This document shows positions 26,757 to 35,745 of a stretch of DNA of 64,000 nt, in pieces. Origin of the DNA: Puniceicoccaceae bacterium (GTDB lineage: Bacteria; Verrucomicrobiota; Verrucomicrobiia; Opitutales; JAFGAQ01); NCBI GenBank assembly GCA_028285755.1, contig JANQOQ010000006.1:682001-746000 (forward strand). Direction: 5' to 3'. The position numbers were made by a program, and so were the translations under genes. The notes beneath the pieces were generated by a model. That model ran no database searches. It saw only the letters and a list, made by a program, of their open reading frames with translations, and had not been told where the DNA came from. Each line of letters opens with the position of its first letter. Position 1 is the stretch's first letter.

Positions 26757-28406
26757 ATGAAAATTGGTATCGCTCAAATTAATACTACCGTTGGTGACTT
26801 GGATGGCAATTGTGATTTAATTTCCAATGCCTACAATGCACTCACCTCTGAAGGTGCGGATATGGTCATTTATCCGGAATTGGTGATTTCCGGATATCCA
26901 CCCATGGATCTACTCTTAAAGTCACGCTATGTACAGCATTGCATGGAAAAGGCACATGAGCTTGCCCGGATTTGCCAAAATGTGCCCATGATCCTGGGGT
27001 GCCCGACATTGTCTGAAGAGTTTGCACACAAGCCTTTTTACAATAGCGCTTTGGTATTGTTGCAGGGTGAGATTATCTACCAATACAACAAACAGTTGCT
27101 GCCGAATTACGATGTGTTCGACGAAACCCGCTATTTTGAAGTAGGTGCAAGCGTTAACTCGCTCTTCGAATACAATGGACAACGGATAGCGCTTACCATT
27201 TGTGAGGACATCTGGAAAGACGAGAATACCGGCTTTTTGAGCTCACAGGCATACAGCCAGGATCCGCTGGACGCTATATCTCCTCTAAAGCCGGACCTGT
27301 TACTTAATCTGTCAGCAAGCCCCTGGCATGTGGGCAAGGAGGAAGCGCGTACCCGTTATGTATCCCGAGCATCTGAAACTTGTAATTGTCCGGTCGTTTA
27401 CTGTAACGCGATTGGCGGAAATGATGAGCTCATATTTGACGGACAGAGTATGGCATACGGTGCTTCAGGTGCGCATACAATAGAATGCACTGCTTTTGAA
27501 GAGGAGTTCAGAGTATGTGATATCAAAAGGTCTGAAGGCTCCATCAACCCCAAAAAAGTCCATGAGGACCTTGCACATATTGAAAAGGCTCTGGTTTTAG
27601 GGCTGCGGGACTATGCTCATAAATCGGGATTTAAAAAAGCGGTTATCGGTTTAAGTGGCGGCATTGATTCCGCGCTGACGGCCTATTTGGCAGCCCAGGC
27701 GTTTGGACCTTCCAACGTTTTGGGCGTGAGTCTACCCTCCTCGATTTCCAGCCAACACAGTAAGGATGATGCGCGGGATTTGGCAGAGAATCTAGGGATC
27801 CAGTTTGAGACATTACCCATTGCGGAAATTGTCGATTCGGTGGAAAAGACCCTGGGGCCTCTCTTTGAAGGGCTGACGCGGGACGTCACCGAAGAGAACA
27901 TCCAGGCCCGCAGCCGGGGTATTTTACTGATGTCACTATCCAATAAGCTGGGGTCATTGCTCCTAACTACAGGTAATAAGAGTGAGTTGGCTGTGGGATA
28001 TTGCACGTTGTATGGCGATATGGCCGGTGGACTTGCCGTAATCTCTGATTTACTGAAAACCCGTGTATTTGAGCTTTGCCAATACATCAATCGCAATGGT
28101 GAGATCATACCCGAATCCACGCTGACCAAGCCGCCCTCGGCAGAACTACGCCCGGACCAAAAGGATGAAGACTCCCTTCCGCCCTACGAAATACTCGACG
28201 GTATATTACAATCTTATGTAGAAGAAGGGCTATCGCGACGGGAGATCATTGAGAATGGGTTTGACGAGGCGACCGTGCTCGAATTCACGCGAAAGGTTGA
28301 CCTGAATGAATATAAGCGCAAGCAGGCACCGCCCGGATTAAAAATCACCCCTCTGGCCTTTGGCATTGGCAGGCGTATCCCTATTGTTCAAAAATACAAA
28401 GGATAA
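26757..28406 (+). CDS. nadE: Glutamine-dependent NAD+ synthase
   Basis: A 549-residue two-domain enzyme. The N-terminal nitrilase-type glutaminase carries the Glu-Lys-Cys triad in [21 protein letters not shown] and ITICEDIW. The C-terminal NAD synthase domain has the PP-loop [14 protein letters not shown] (about residue 300). It converts nicotinic acid adenine dinucleotide to NAD+ with ATP, taking ammonia from glutamine. The start at 26757 places the nitrilase strand ([14 protein letters not shown]) at the N-terminus as in relatives; an in-frame ATG at 26730 would add nine residues and cannot be excluded. First of three plus-strand genes with 3-bp and 1-bp gaps. Confidence 0.95.
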   Translation: MKIGIAQINTTVGDLDGNCDLISNAYNALTSEGADMVIYPELVISGYPPMDLLLKSRYVQHCMEKAHELARICQNVPMILGCPTLSEEFAHKPFYNSALVLLQGEIIYQYNKQLLPNYDVFDETRYFEVGASVNSLFEYNGQRIALTICEDIWKDENTGFLSSQAYSQDPLDAISPLKPDLLLNLSASPWHVGKEEARTRYVSRASETCNCPVVYCNAIGGNDELIFDGQSMAYGASGAHTIECTAFEEEFRVCDIKRSEGSINPKKVHEDLAHIEKALVLGLRDYAHKSGFKKAVIGLSGGIDSALTAYLAAQAFGPSNVLGVSLPSSISSQHSKDDARDLAENLGIQFETLPIAEIVDSVEKTLGPLFEGLTRDVTEENIQARSRGILLMSLSNKLGSLLLTTGNKSELAVGYCTLYGDMAGGLAVISDLLKTRVFELCQYINRNGEIIPESTLTKPPSAELRPDQKDEDSLPPYEILDGILQSYVEEGLSRREIIENGFDEATVLEFTRKVDLNEYKRKQAPPGLKITPLAFGIGRRIPIVQKYKG

Positions 28407-28409
28407 TCT

Positions 28410-29678
28410 ATGGATACTTTATTCAATCGTGCCAAAAAGCGTATACCCGGAGGGGTTAACTCACCCGTTAGGGCGTTTCGATCGGTAGGGGGAGAGCCGT
28501 TCATCACGGAACGCGCAGAAGGGTGCCACCTTTATACAACCGAGGGACAGAAACTTACCGACTTTGTCGGCACCTGGGGGCCCGCCATACTCGGGCACAA
28601 TAATCCTGAAATTCGCGCTGCCGTGAACGGAGCACTTGAAAAAGGCACGAGCTTTGGTACTCCCAATCCCTACGAAGTTACCATGGCAGAGCTTATTTGC
28701 GAGGCTGTCCCATCCATTGAAAAGGTACGCATGGTGAACAGCGGAACTGAAGCGACGATGTCCTGCATTCGACTTGCAAGGGGGTTCACCCAACGCGAGA
28801 AGATCATTAAATTTGAAGGTTGTTACCACGGCCACCATGATTCGCTGTTGGTTAAGGCGGGCTCGGGAGCGCTCACATTTGGCAATCCGGATAGCGCGGG
28901 CGTCACCGAAGGAACTGCGCGGGATACGGTCGTGCTTCCCTACAATGATCTGGATGCCCTCAAAAACGCATTTGAGCAAAATTCAGAAGAGATCGCGGCC
29001 ATCATCCTGGAACCCATTCCTGCCAACATGGGACTGGTGATGCCTGAAGGCAATTATCTGAAAAATCTGGTAGAGATTGCACACAACTTTAGTGCCTTGG
29101 TCATTTTTGATGAGGTGATGAGCGGTTTTCGGGTTGCTCTGGGCGGGGTGCAGGAATGGGCGGGGATCACTCCCGATCTCACGGCTTTGGGTAAGATTAT
29201 CGGGGGGGGCTTACCCGTAGGTGCCTTTGGCGGGCGGGCTGAGATTATGGATTTGCTCGCCCCGGATGGACCCGTTTATCAGGCAGGTACTTTGAGTGGG
29301 AATCCGCTCGCATTGGCTGCCGGGATAACCGCAGTAAATACCCTGCAAAATGAATCCCCCTATGCGAAACTTGATGAGATGACCCAAATGATAGTAGATT
29401 GTCTCTCGGAAGCATTTAGCGCGAAGGGGATCGCAGTGCAACTGCCGCAGATTGGATCCATGTTCTCCATTTTCTTTGCTGATAGTGCGGTGAGGAATTT
29501 TGAAGATGTCATGGCATCGGAGCGACATCGCTTTTCGCCTTTCTTCTCTGAGGCTCTTAAGAAGGGAATCTTCTTCCCGCCCTCGGCTTTCGAAACTTGC
29601 TTTGTCAGTACCGCTCACACGCAAGACGTCGTCGAGCAAACCTGTGACACTTTAAGTAGGGTCATTCAATCCCTGTAG
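28410..29678 (+). CDS. hemL: Glutamate-1-semialdehyde 2,1-aminomutase
   Basis: A 422-residue PLP enzyme of class-III aminotransferase fold. The PLP lysine lies in [17 protein letters not shown] (about residue 262); [17 protein letters not shown] and [16 protein letters not shown] are GSA-aminomutase signatures. It makes 5-aminolevulinate in the C5 haem pathway, which fits the haem demand of the ACIII/cbb3 operon in this window. It lies 3 bp after nadE and 1 bp before rnhC. Confidence 0.96.
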   Translation: MDTLFNRAKKRIPGGVNSPVRAFRSVGGEPFITERAEGCHLYTTEGQKLTDFVGTWGPAILGHNNPEIRAAVNGALEKGTSFGTPNPYEVTMAELICEAVPSIEKVRMVNSGTEATMSCIRLARGFTQREKIIKFEGCYHGHHDSLLVKAGSGALTFGNPDSAGVTEGTARDTVVLPYNDLDALKNAFEQNSEEIAAIILEPIPANMGLVMPEGNYLKNLVEIAHNFSALVIFDEVMSGFRVALGGVQEWAGITPDLTALGKIIGGGLPVGAFGGRAEIMDLLAPDGPVYQAGTLSGNPLALAAGITAVNTLQNESPYAKLDEMTQMIVDCLSEAFSAKGIAVQLPQIGSMFSIFFADSAVRNFEDVMASERHRFSPFFSEALKKGIFFPPSAFETCFVSTAHTQDVVEQTCDTLSRVIQSL

Positions 29679-29679
29679 T

Positions 29680-30609
29680 ATGAAAAAAAACACCCCGGAA
29701 GAACCTAAAAAAAAGACGCTCTACACGCTGAAGATAACGGCAGAGCAAATGCAGCAGCTGAAGGAGTATCTGGATTATCATCTGTGGGAATATTATGAAG
29801 TCGAGCACGCGGTATTTGGCTTTAAGGGTGATAAGGTAAATGTGGTCGGCTATAAGAGTGGCAAACTCGTCGTACAAGGCAAAAAGACGGAAGACTTTGT
29901 AATCAATATCCTGGAGCCTGAAATCACCAAGGAGCCTTTACTGGGATATGATGAGGTATACAACCCTGAATGGTTTGAACTCCATGCGGGTCTGGACGAA
30001 AGCGGTAAGGGTGATTTCTTTGGGCCCGTGACCGTTGCGACGGTCATTGCAGATGGCGATATGGTGCGCAGCTGGATGGATCAGGGCATTCGTGACAGCA
30101 AGTCAGTCACCAGTGACAAGGCTGTATTCGCGCTCGAGAAAATCATTAAAAACACCAAGGGCGTTGTTATCGAAACGGCTTTTGCCAACATGGTAAAATA
30201 CAACGAGCTCTATGTGAAATTCGGCAGCAATCTCAATAAACTACTTGGTTGGCTGCACGCGCGTGCGCTTGAAGCTGCCCTGGACAAGCGTGAAGTTCCC
30301 TGGGGTATGCTCGACCAATTTTCCAAGCAGCCGATTACCCAGGGCTTTATTAAAAAATACAAAAACTTCGACCTGAAGATGCAGACCAAGGCAGAAGCGG
30401 ACCCAGTCGTTGCAGCGGCCTCTATCGTTGCCCGTGCGACTTATGTACGCCAGCTCCAGAAGCTCGAAGAAATTTCAGGGATTGAAATCCCCAAGGGTGC
30501 CGGACATCAGGCAGAAGCAGCGGCACAGAAGATTGCCAATAAATTTGGCCGGAATCGCATGAATGAGTTTGTGAAAACTCATTTCAAAACCCTCCAAAAG
30601 ATCAACTAA
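29680..30609 (+). CDS. rnhC: Ribonuclease HIII
   Basis: A 309-residue RNase HIII: an N-terminal TBP-like substrate-binding domain (about residues 12-85) and a catalytic type-2 RNase H domain starting at GLDESGKGDFFGPVTVATV (about residue 106), where the DEsGKGD metal-binding residues distinguish HIII from HII. RDSKSVTSDKA and AEADPVVAAASIVAR complete the active site. It removes RNA from RNA-DNA hybrids. The 3' end overlaps the convergent sigma-partner gene by 4 bp. Confidence 0.95.
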   Translation: MKKNTPEEPKKKTLYTLKITAEQMQQLKEYLDYHLWEYYEVEHAVFGFKGDKVNVVGYKSGKLVVQGKKTEDFVINILEPEITKEPLLGYDEVYNPEWFELHAGLDESGKGDFFGPVTVATVIADGDMVRSWMDQGIRDSKSVTSDKAVFALEKIIKNTKGVVIETAFANMVKYNELYVKFGSNLNKLLGWLHARALEAALDKREVPWGMLDQFSKQPITQGFIKKYKNFDLKMQTKAEADPVVAAASIVARATYVRQLQKLEEISGIEIPKGAGHQAEAAAQKIANKFGRNRMNEFVKTHFKTLQKIN

Positions 30610-31187
30610 TTTGAAGGGTCGTAGAGGGCGAAGATGCGGTTGCCATCGCGCCAAACTTTGACTGGCTGGTTACCCACCATGTAGCTCTTATTCTTAAGCG
30701 AAGAAAGCGCTTCGTTATCAGGCATTATATATAAACAGGACTCCATTCCAGTTTGTGTGTTAGTCAATACAACATGAACGGCTTTGACGCCTTTGATACC
30801 GCAATTTCTGCCACCCACCACAGAGTAATTCCGAATGGTTTCCATACTACTTGGCATTATGGAAAAACCAGCCGGCTGCAATACTTGCTCAATTGAGTCC
30901 AGATCCGATGAAAACACGTCCGGATTGAGATGGCGGTCATATATTTCCACAACTCTCCCGGCGATTTGCTGGGAATCTCCAACGGGTTGCATAAAATTCA
31001 AGCCCACCATCACCACGGCAAACGCGATACATGCTGCTGCTGCATAAGAAAACCAAGTCGCACGATAAAAAGGCACCACATTGTCTTTCTCAGGTGTGTT
31101 CTCCAGTATCCGTTGAATACTGCTCTCAGAGAGTGATTGAGAGTTGTAGTATTCTTTGATGAGTTTATCTAAGTTGTTTTCTGACAT
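30606..31187 (-). CDS. Putative membrane anti-sigma factor
   Basis: A 193-residue single-span protein: a roughly 45-residue cytoplasmic part, one membrane helix (about residues 46-66, WFSYAAAACIAFAVVMVGL) and an approximately 125-residue periplasmic domain containing RNYSVVGGRNCGIKGVKAVH. Position (12 bp after an ECF sigma gene) and topology fit an anti-sigma factor. The cytoplasmic part has no HxxxCxxC zinc motif, so it is not a ZAS-type anti-sigma; the assignment rests on context. Confidence 0.6.
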   Translation of the reverse strand: MSENNLDKLIKEYYNSQSLSESSIQRILENTPEKDNVVPFYRATWFSYAAAACIAFAVVMVGLNFMQPVGDSQQIAGRVVEIYDRHLNPDVFSSDLDSIEQVLQPAGFSIMPSSMETIRNYSVVGGRNCGIKGVKAVHVVLTNTQTGMESCLYIMPDNEALSSLKNKSYMVGNQPVKVWRDGNRIFALYDPSN

Positions 31188-31199
31188 GGTTCCTAAATT

Positions 31200-31655
31200 C
31201 TATTTAGCAGTATCAAATTCTTTGAGTAGTCCGTTACTGAGTTTCTTCTTGGCCCGATGGATTAAACTGAGAATCGTGCCACGGGGAGTGCCGGTTTGCT
31301 CTGAAATTTCCTGTGCTGTGTATCCCTGAACAACGCTCAAGTAGAGCGCTTCCCGTTCTTCCTTACGTAATTTACCTAGAATTGCTTCGACATCATCCAT
31401 CGATGCACGCACCTCCTGGTTAGAGTCGAACTCCCGCTCTTCCATCGGCTCAAATGCTACAATCTTGTCTCTGCGTATTCTATCCATCAAAAGATTACGT
31501 ATGGTTTTAAATAGTAATGCCTTGGTTTCTACCTTTCCGTATTTACGATGTAACTTAAACCAGGCCTGCTGGACCAAGTCCTCAGCGTCATGGTAATCAT
31601 GCGCAATGGAATAAGCGTAGCGAAAGCCTGCTTGCAGCATTTCATTATCGTCCAT
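31200..31655 (-). CDS. ECF-type RNA polymerase sigma factor
   Basis: A 151-residue sigma-70 family protein with only regions 2 and 4. Region 2 includes YHDAEDLVQQAWFKLHRKY (region 2.2) and KTIRNLLMDRIRRDK; region 4 includes REALYLSVVQGYTAQEIS and GTPRGTILSLIHRAKKKL as the -35-binding HTH. It is followed by the putative anti-sigma gene, so a two-gene stress- or signal-responsive unit is likely. The promoter and regulon are not visible. Confidence 0.9.
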   Translation of the reverse strand: MDDNEMLQAGFRYAYSIAHDYHDAEDLVQQAWFKLHRKYGKVETKALLFKTIRNLLMDRIRRDKIVAFEPMEEREFDSNQEVRASMDDVEAILGKLRKEEREALYLSVVQGYTAQEISEQTGTPRGTILSLIHRAKKKLSNGLLKEFDTAK

Positions 31656-31791
31656 GCCGCAAAGTTAAAGTTTTGTATAATCATTAATCAAATCAATTGT
31701 TGCCCAACTTTTACATTGGGTTGTTCACAAAAATGAACGGTTCCCTGATGCCTATGATTGCAGATTCGGCAAATTTAGTTAGAAACTAGGC

Positions 31792-33141
31792 ATGCAACGT
31801 CGAAAATTTATACAAAGTATTGCTGCAGCTACTACCCTGGCAGCGACTTCCCCCCGATTATTCAGTGCCTCCCACAAGTCAGATTTCACCGTCGGTATTA
31901 TCGGTAGCGGATGGTGGGCTGGCAATCATATCAAGTATTTCAATAAGTATTCCAACGCACGCTTTGTCTCCATCAGCGACCCCAATCAGAAAGCCCTGGA
32001 GAGCACTGCGGCGAATATCAAAAACCTCCAGGGCAAGGCGCCCAAAAGTTATCACCACTACCGGGATATGCTGGAAGCGCAGGACCATGATCTGATCATT
32101 ATCGCTACTCCGGATCACTGGCACGCACTGCCCGCCATTGAGGCCATGCAAAGTGGAGCAGACCTGATGCTCGAAAAACCCATCAGCGTGGATGTCATCG
32201 AAGGGGAAGCGTTAGTTGCAGCATCTGAAAAGTATAAAAGTGTGGTGCAGGTGAATCTGCAGCGAAGAAGTAACCCGATTTACAAGGAAGTTGAAGAACA
32301 GTATCTAAAAGAAAATCGCCTGGGCAGAATTTCGCTTGTGGAGTGTTTCTACTACGGCGGCAGCGGCTGGGATACGCTGCCTACTATAGAGGTTCCCGAT
32401 CACCTGGATTATGAGCTCTGGGCAGGACCGGCTCCGAAAATTCCCTTTAATCGCTATCTGGAATCCAAGGCGTGGCGCGCCTTCAATGAATACGGGAATG
32501 GGAAGATGGGCGATATGGGGGTACATATTCTCGATACCGTACGGCACATACTGGATCTCGGGTGGCCGAGCGAAATCTCATCAACAGGTGGCAAGTTTGT
32601 GCATGAAGAGGCAACAGCCACGATCCCGGATACGCAGAATGTATTATTTTCTTTCGATGATATGACCGTTACCTGGGAGTATCGCGCATGGGGTGGCAAT
32701 ACCCTACCCAATCGCCACTGGACAGATAAGTGGGGCTTCCGCTTTATTGGCACCGAAGGCACGATAAACATGACCACAATGGGCTACGAATTCGTATCCG
32801 CCGATGGCCAAATCCGCGAGGGCAGGCACTTATGCTCGCATACGAATAACTTGGAGAATGTTGATTTTGCGCTGTATGACACCGTCGATGAAATGGTCAA
32901 TATGCACCATGTTAAGAACCTGGTCACTTCCGTGGAAAATCGCAGTGCGCCGGTTTCGAATATGAAGCAGGGGCACATTTCTTCTGCCAGCTGCATCCTG
33001 GCAAATATGTCATTGGAGTTAGGCCGCTCGCTAAGTTACGATCCCAAGAGCCGAACGATTCCCGGAGATGTCGAGGCGACCGAAATGCTCGCTCGCGAGT
33101 ATCGTGGAGATTGGGTGCACCCAAACCCGGATAAGGTGTAG
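31792..33141 (+). CDS. Gfo/Idh/MocA family oxidoreductase, Tat-exported
   Basis: A 449-residue exported dehydrogenase. The twin-arginine signal QRRKFIQSIAAATTLAAT opens the protein, the NAD(P)-binding GIIGSGWWAGNH begins near residue 35, and MLEKPISVDVIEGEALV carries the conserved EKP lysine. It shares the family and export route of the protein at 2119-3474, but the two are clearly divergent in sequence. The substrate is probably a sugar derivative. Single gene, divergent from the sigma factor. Confidence 0.9.
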   Translation: MQRRKFIQSIAAATTLAATSPRLFSASHKSDFTVGIIGSGWWAGNHIKYFNKYSNARFVSISDPNQKALESTAANIKNLQGKAPKSYHHYRDMLEAQDHDLIIIATPDHWHALPAIEAMQSGADLMLEKPISVDVIEGEALVAASEKYKSVVQVNLQRRSNPIYKEVEEQYLKENRLGRISLVECFYYGGSGWDTLPTIEVPDHLDYELWAGPAPKIPFNRYLESKAWRAFNEYGNGKMGDMGVHILDTVRHILDLGWPSEISSTGGKFVHEEATATIPDTQNVLFSFDDMTVTWEYRAWGGNTLPNRHWTDKWGFRFIGTEGTINMTTMGYEFVSADGQIREGRHLCSHTNNLENVDFALYDTVDEMVNMHHVKNLVTSVENRSAPVSNMKQGHISSASCILANMSLELGRSLSYDPKSRTIPGDVEATEMLAREYRGDWVHPNPDKV

Positions 33142-33148
33142 AAGAATC

Positions 33149-34018
33149 TCATTTCCTATCAGTCTCAATCAGCTGTTTAATCTCGCTTACGTCCATCATC
33201 GCAAACCTTGATCTATTCGGCTTGTTTCCAGACATGACGCCATAAAATCGCCCCTCTTTATCAATAACCGCCGAACCACTATCCCCCTTAACCATTGGAA
33301 CTGATGTGATATAATACACAGCACCGGTATGTGCCTTATTAGTGTATCTGCTGCTCATTTGCCTAATCAATTTTCCTTTTGCCGGACCGCTGGATCTCCA
33401 TCCTCCGGTAAACAGTTCTGTCCCTTTTTTGAAGTCTCTCTCCTCTAAATGAAAATAAAAGGGGCTTTGAATATCGGCTTTAATAACTGCAAAGTCACCG
33501 GCATCATCTACAAAAACCTTTCTAAATGGAAGAACTTTGGGGTTCCATTGGTTTGTCTGAAGATCATAAGCAACATAAACTAATAAAGACTTTCCTGAGC
33601 CAATTACATGGGCAGCTGTAAGAAAATAACCATCGCTCGCTATAATAGCAGCATTGCCACTAGTATAGCGTTTTCCATCTTTTGCAAAGATATCATAGGT
33701 ACGTTCTGTAGTAAATTCTTCGGCAGCTTTACTAGCTCCGGAAGCTGTTTCCTCCTCGACCACTTCGACAACTATATCCTCTATTGACAGTTCCTCAGCA
33801 GAAAAAACTCTGGCTGTATGCAGATTAAGATATTGTTCGATGCTGGACGTCAGTGTTAGCCCATTCAACGGCGAATTTTCGGGAATTTCAGCAATGGCAG
33901 TCAGTTCAACATTCTCCGAACCTATCATGGATGCCCTCTTATCATCCACAGTAAATCTGGAACAACCAAATAAAAGCAGCAATAAAACCCCATACAATGA
34001 ACTTCTAACAATATTCAT
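33149..34018 (-). CDS. Trypsin-like serine protease, lipoprotein
   Basis: A 289-residue S1-fold protease. The start at 34018 gives a lipoprotein signal MNIVRSSLYGVLLLLLFGC with lipidated Cys19; an in-frame ATG at 34099 overlaps the upstream gene. The catalytic triad is visible as His in TAAHVIG, Asp in DAGDFAVIKAD and Ser in KGDSGSAVI. There is no PDZ domain, so it is not DegP-like. A role in envelope proteolysis or signalling is plausible. The upstream comF ends at 34092, so the gene may be the last of the tRNA-truA-comF group. Confidence 0.85.
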   Translation of the reverse strand: MNIVRSSLYGVLLLLLFGCSRFTVDDKRASMIGSENVELTAIAEIPENSPLNGLTLTSSIEQYLNLHTARVFSAEELSIEDIVVEVVEEETASGASKAAEEFTTERTYDIFAKDGKRYTSGNAAIIASDGYFLTAAHVIGSGKSLLVYVAYDLQTNQWNPKVLPFRKVFVDDAGDFAVIKADIQSPFYFHLEERDFKKGTELFTGGWRSSGPAKGKLIRQMSSRYTNKAHTGAVYYITSVPMVKGDSGSAVIDKEGRFYGVMSGNKPNRSRFAMMDVSEIKQLIETDRK

Positions 34019-34091
34019 TGATAGTTGTTTTAATGGTGTAAGTCTTTTTTTGCCACTTTTTTTAACCACGGAATAAGTAAAAACCTTGGCA

Positions 34092-34832
34092 TCACCCATG
34101 TCCCAGGGTGATTACCCGAATGTCTGAGTAGCCGGCTTTTTTCAGTGTTTTCGCACACTCGTTTACCGTACTGCCCGTGGTAAAGACATCATCACAGATC
34201 AGGAGCTTTGCACTCCTGTCGATGTTGGTAGGACTTCTGCTAAGCGTAAAGGCCTTATGCATATTTCGGATACGCTCTGTGCGATCCATTTGGGTTTGGG
34301 TTAAAGTGTCTTTTTTGCGAATCAGGAGCTCCTGAACCTGAGCGCTGGGTTCAATTTTTGCGAGTAGCTCAGCCAGTAATTGTGTTTGGTTATAGCCCCG
34401 TTCCCGCAGTTTTCGGGGGTGCAAAGGGACTGGGATAATGACCGCATTTTGAAGCAAAAGGCGAATGCCCTCCATGCGCTGAAATATTGCTGCCAAATCA
34501 CGTTTTAAGTAAAAAGCACGCTCATATTTAAAGGCGTGGATGATGCGGCGGCCTAGGCCATTCATTATAATGGCAGAGCGGTTGCCTTTAAAATGGGGAT
34601 CGAGGTGATCACATTTCTGGCAATTACTGCTATCCTGGGCCAGTCCATAGAGTGGGTATCCGCATGTCTCACAGTAGGGTGAATCGATTCCCCTCAGGTA
34701 GTGTGTTTGCGTATCTGAGAGGTAACTAAATTCGGCCTTGGAGTCGTCCAATCTTTGGCTGCTCATCAGGCAATGCCTGGGGTACAGCGTATCCAGAACA
34801 CCGGAAAAAACCTTCATCCACGGCTTAGGCAT
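34092..34832 (-). CDS. ComF family phosphoribosyltransferase-like protein
   Basis: A 246-residue ComF-type protein: an N-terminal Cys-rich zinc ribbon (YCETCGYPLYG and CQKCDHL) and a C-terminal type-I PRTase-like domain with the PRPP loop ICDDVFTTGSTVNECA. ComF homologues act in DNA uptake with a helicase, but many genomes have orphan copies. It overlaps truA by 8 bp. Confidence 0.9.
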   Translation of the reverse strand: MPKPWMKVFSGVLDTLYPRHCLMSSQRLDDSKAEFSYLSDTQTHYLRGIDSPYCETCGYPLYGLAQDSSNCQKCDHLDPHFKGNRSAIIMNGLGRRIIHAFKYERAFYLKRDLAAIFQRMEGIRLLLQNAVIIPVPLHPRKLRERGYNQTQLLAELLAKIEPSAQVQELLIRKKDTLTQTQMDRTERIRNMHKAFTLSRSPTNIDRSAKLLICDDVFTTGSTVNECAKTLKKAGYSDIRVITLGHG

Positions 34833-35571
34833 AATATACCTTTTCGAGGCAGAGGCCCTTAGCTGCTGCAGTTACTATATGGTGCGTTCGCTTTTTGTGC
34901 TCCAAAAACGTTTTCATCATGATCGGTTCGTATCTTCCACGGCCGACATCAATCAGGCCTCCCGTCAGGCTGCGCACCATTTTGTATAAAAACCCATTTC
35001 CCGTAAATTGGATAGTCAAGCGCGGGCCCTTTTGCTTAAATTCAATGGAGTGTAATATGCGTACAGTGCTCTCATACTCTTTACCTCGATTTGCCGAAAA
35101 ACTCGCAAAATCATGCTCGCCCAGCCAATGACGGCTCGCTTCCACCATCTTATCCATGTTGAGCTCTATCCGTTCAGTATTCCAACAATAGCGGGACTCA
35201 AGTGCCGGGGCGTAGCCCAAATAGATACGATAGAGATAGGTCTTTTTGATTGCGGACTTTTGAGCGTGAAATTGCTTCGGCACAGGCCTTAAACGGGTAA
35301 TCTGTATACCCTCGGATAATCCTCCACGCAGAGCGTTAATCAAGAGTTCCGGCGAGTCATTCCACGTTGCATCAAAATGAAATACCTGTCCCTTTGCGTG
35401 AACTCCTGCATCCGTGCGACCACTGGCAATGACACGTGTGGGGGTATTTAATAGACTGCTAAGCCGGTTCTCAATATGATCCTGAATGCCGCTTCCGTCC
35501 GGTTGAGACTGCCACCCTCCGAAGTCGGTTCCATCATATGAGCACACTGCTTTCCAACGGGAGACCTTCAT
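34825..35571 (-). CDS. truA: tRNA pseudouridine(38-40) synthase
   Basis: A 248-residue TruA with catalytic Asp in ASGRTDAGVHAKGQ (about residue 52) and family motifs YDGTDFGGWQ and FLYKMVRSLTGGLIDVGRG. It isomerises U38-U40 in the tRNA anticodon arm. The gene starts 22 bp downstream of a tRNA-Thr gene on the same strand, so the two may share a transcript. Confidence 0.96.
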   Translation of the reverse strand: MKVSRWKAVCSYDGTDFGGWQSQPDGSGIQDHIENRLSSLLNTPTRVIASGRTDAGVHAKGQVFHFDATWNDSPELLINALRGGLSEGIQITRLRPVPKQFHAQKSAIKKTYLYRIYLGYAPALESRYCWNTERIELNMDKMVEASRHWLGEHDFASFSANRGKEYESTVRILHSIEFKQKGPRLTIQFTGNGFLYKMVRSLTGGLIDVGRGRYEPIMMKTFLEHKKRTHHIVTAAAKGLCLEKVYYA

Positions 35572-35593
35572 ACTGCATAGGGAGGATAAATAG

Positions 35594-35669
35594 TGGAGCC
35601 AACAGTCGGATTCGAACCGACGACCGTCCGCTTACAAGGCGGGAGCTCTACCAACTGAGCTATGTTGGC
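35594..35669 (-). tRNA. tRNA-Thr (TGT)
   Basis: A 76-nt tRNA read on the minus strand with encoded CCA. Acceptor stem GCCAACA/TGTTGGC, D-arm GCTC...GAGC, anticodon loop CTTGTAA with anticodon TGT, T-arm GTCGG TTCGAAT CCGAC, discriminator U. The loop is identical to that of E. coli tRNA-Thr(UGU). The first anticodon-stem pair (27-43) is a C-A mismatch, the only irregularity. Confidence 0.95.
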
Positions 35670-35745
35670 TCACTAAAATCGAGAAAGTAGATCGCCCCCC
35701 AGTGCGATGCAAGCCAAATTAATGATTAATCTACAGGAAAAGAAT

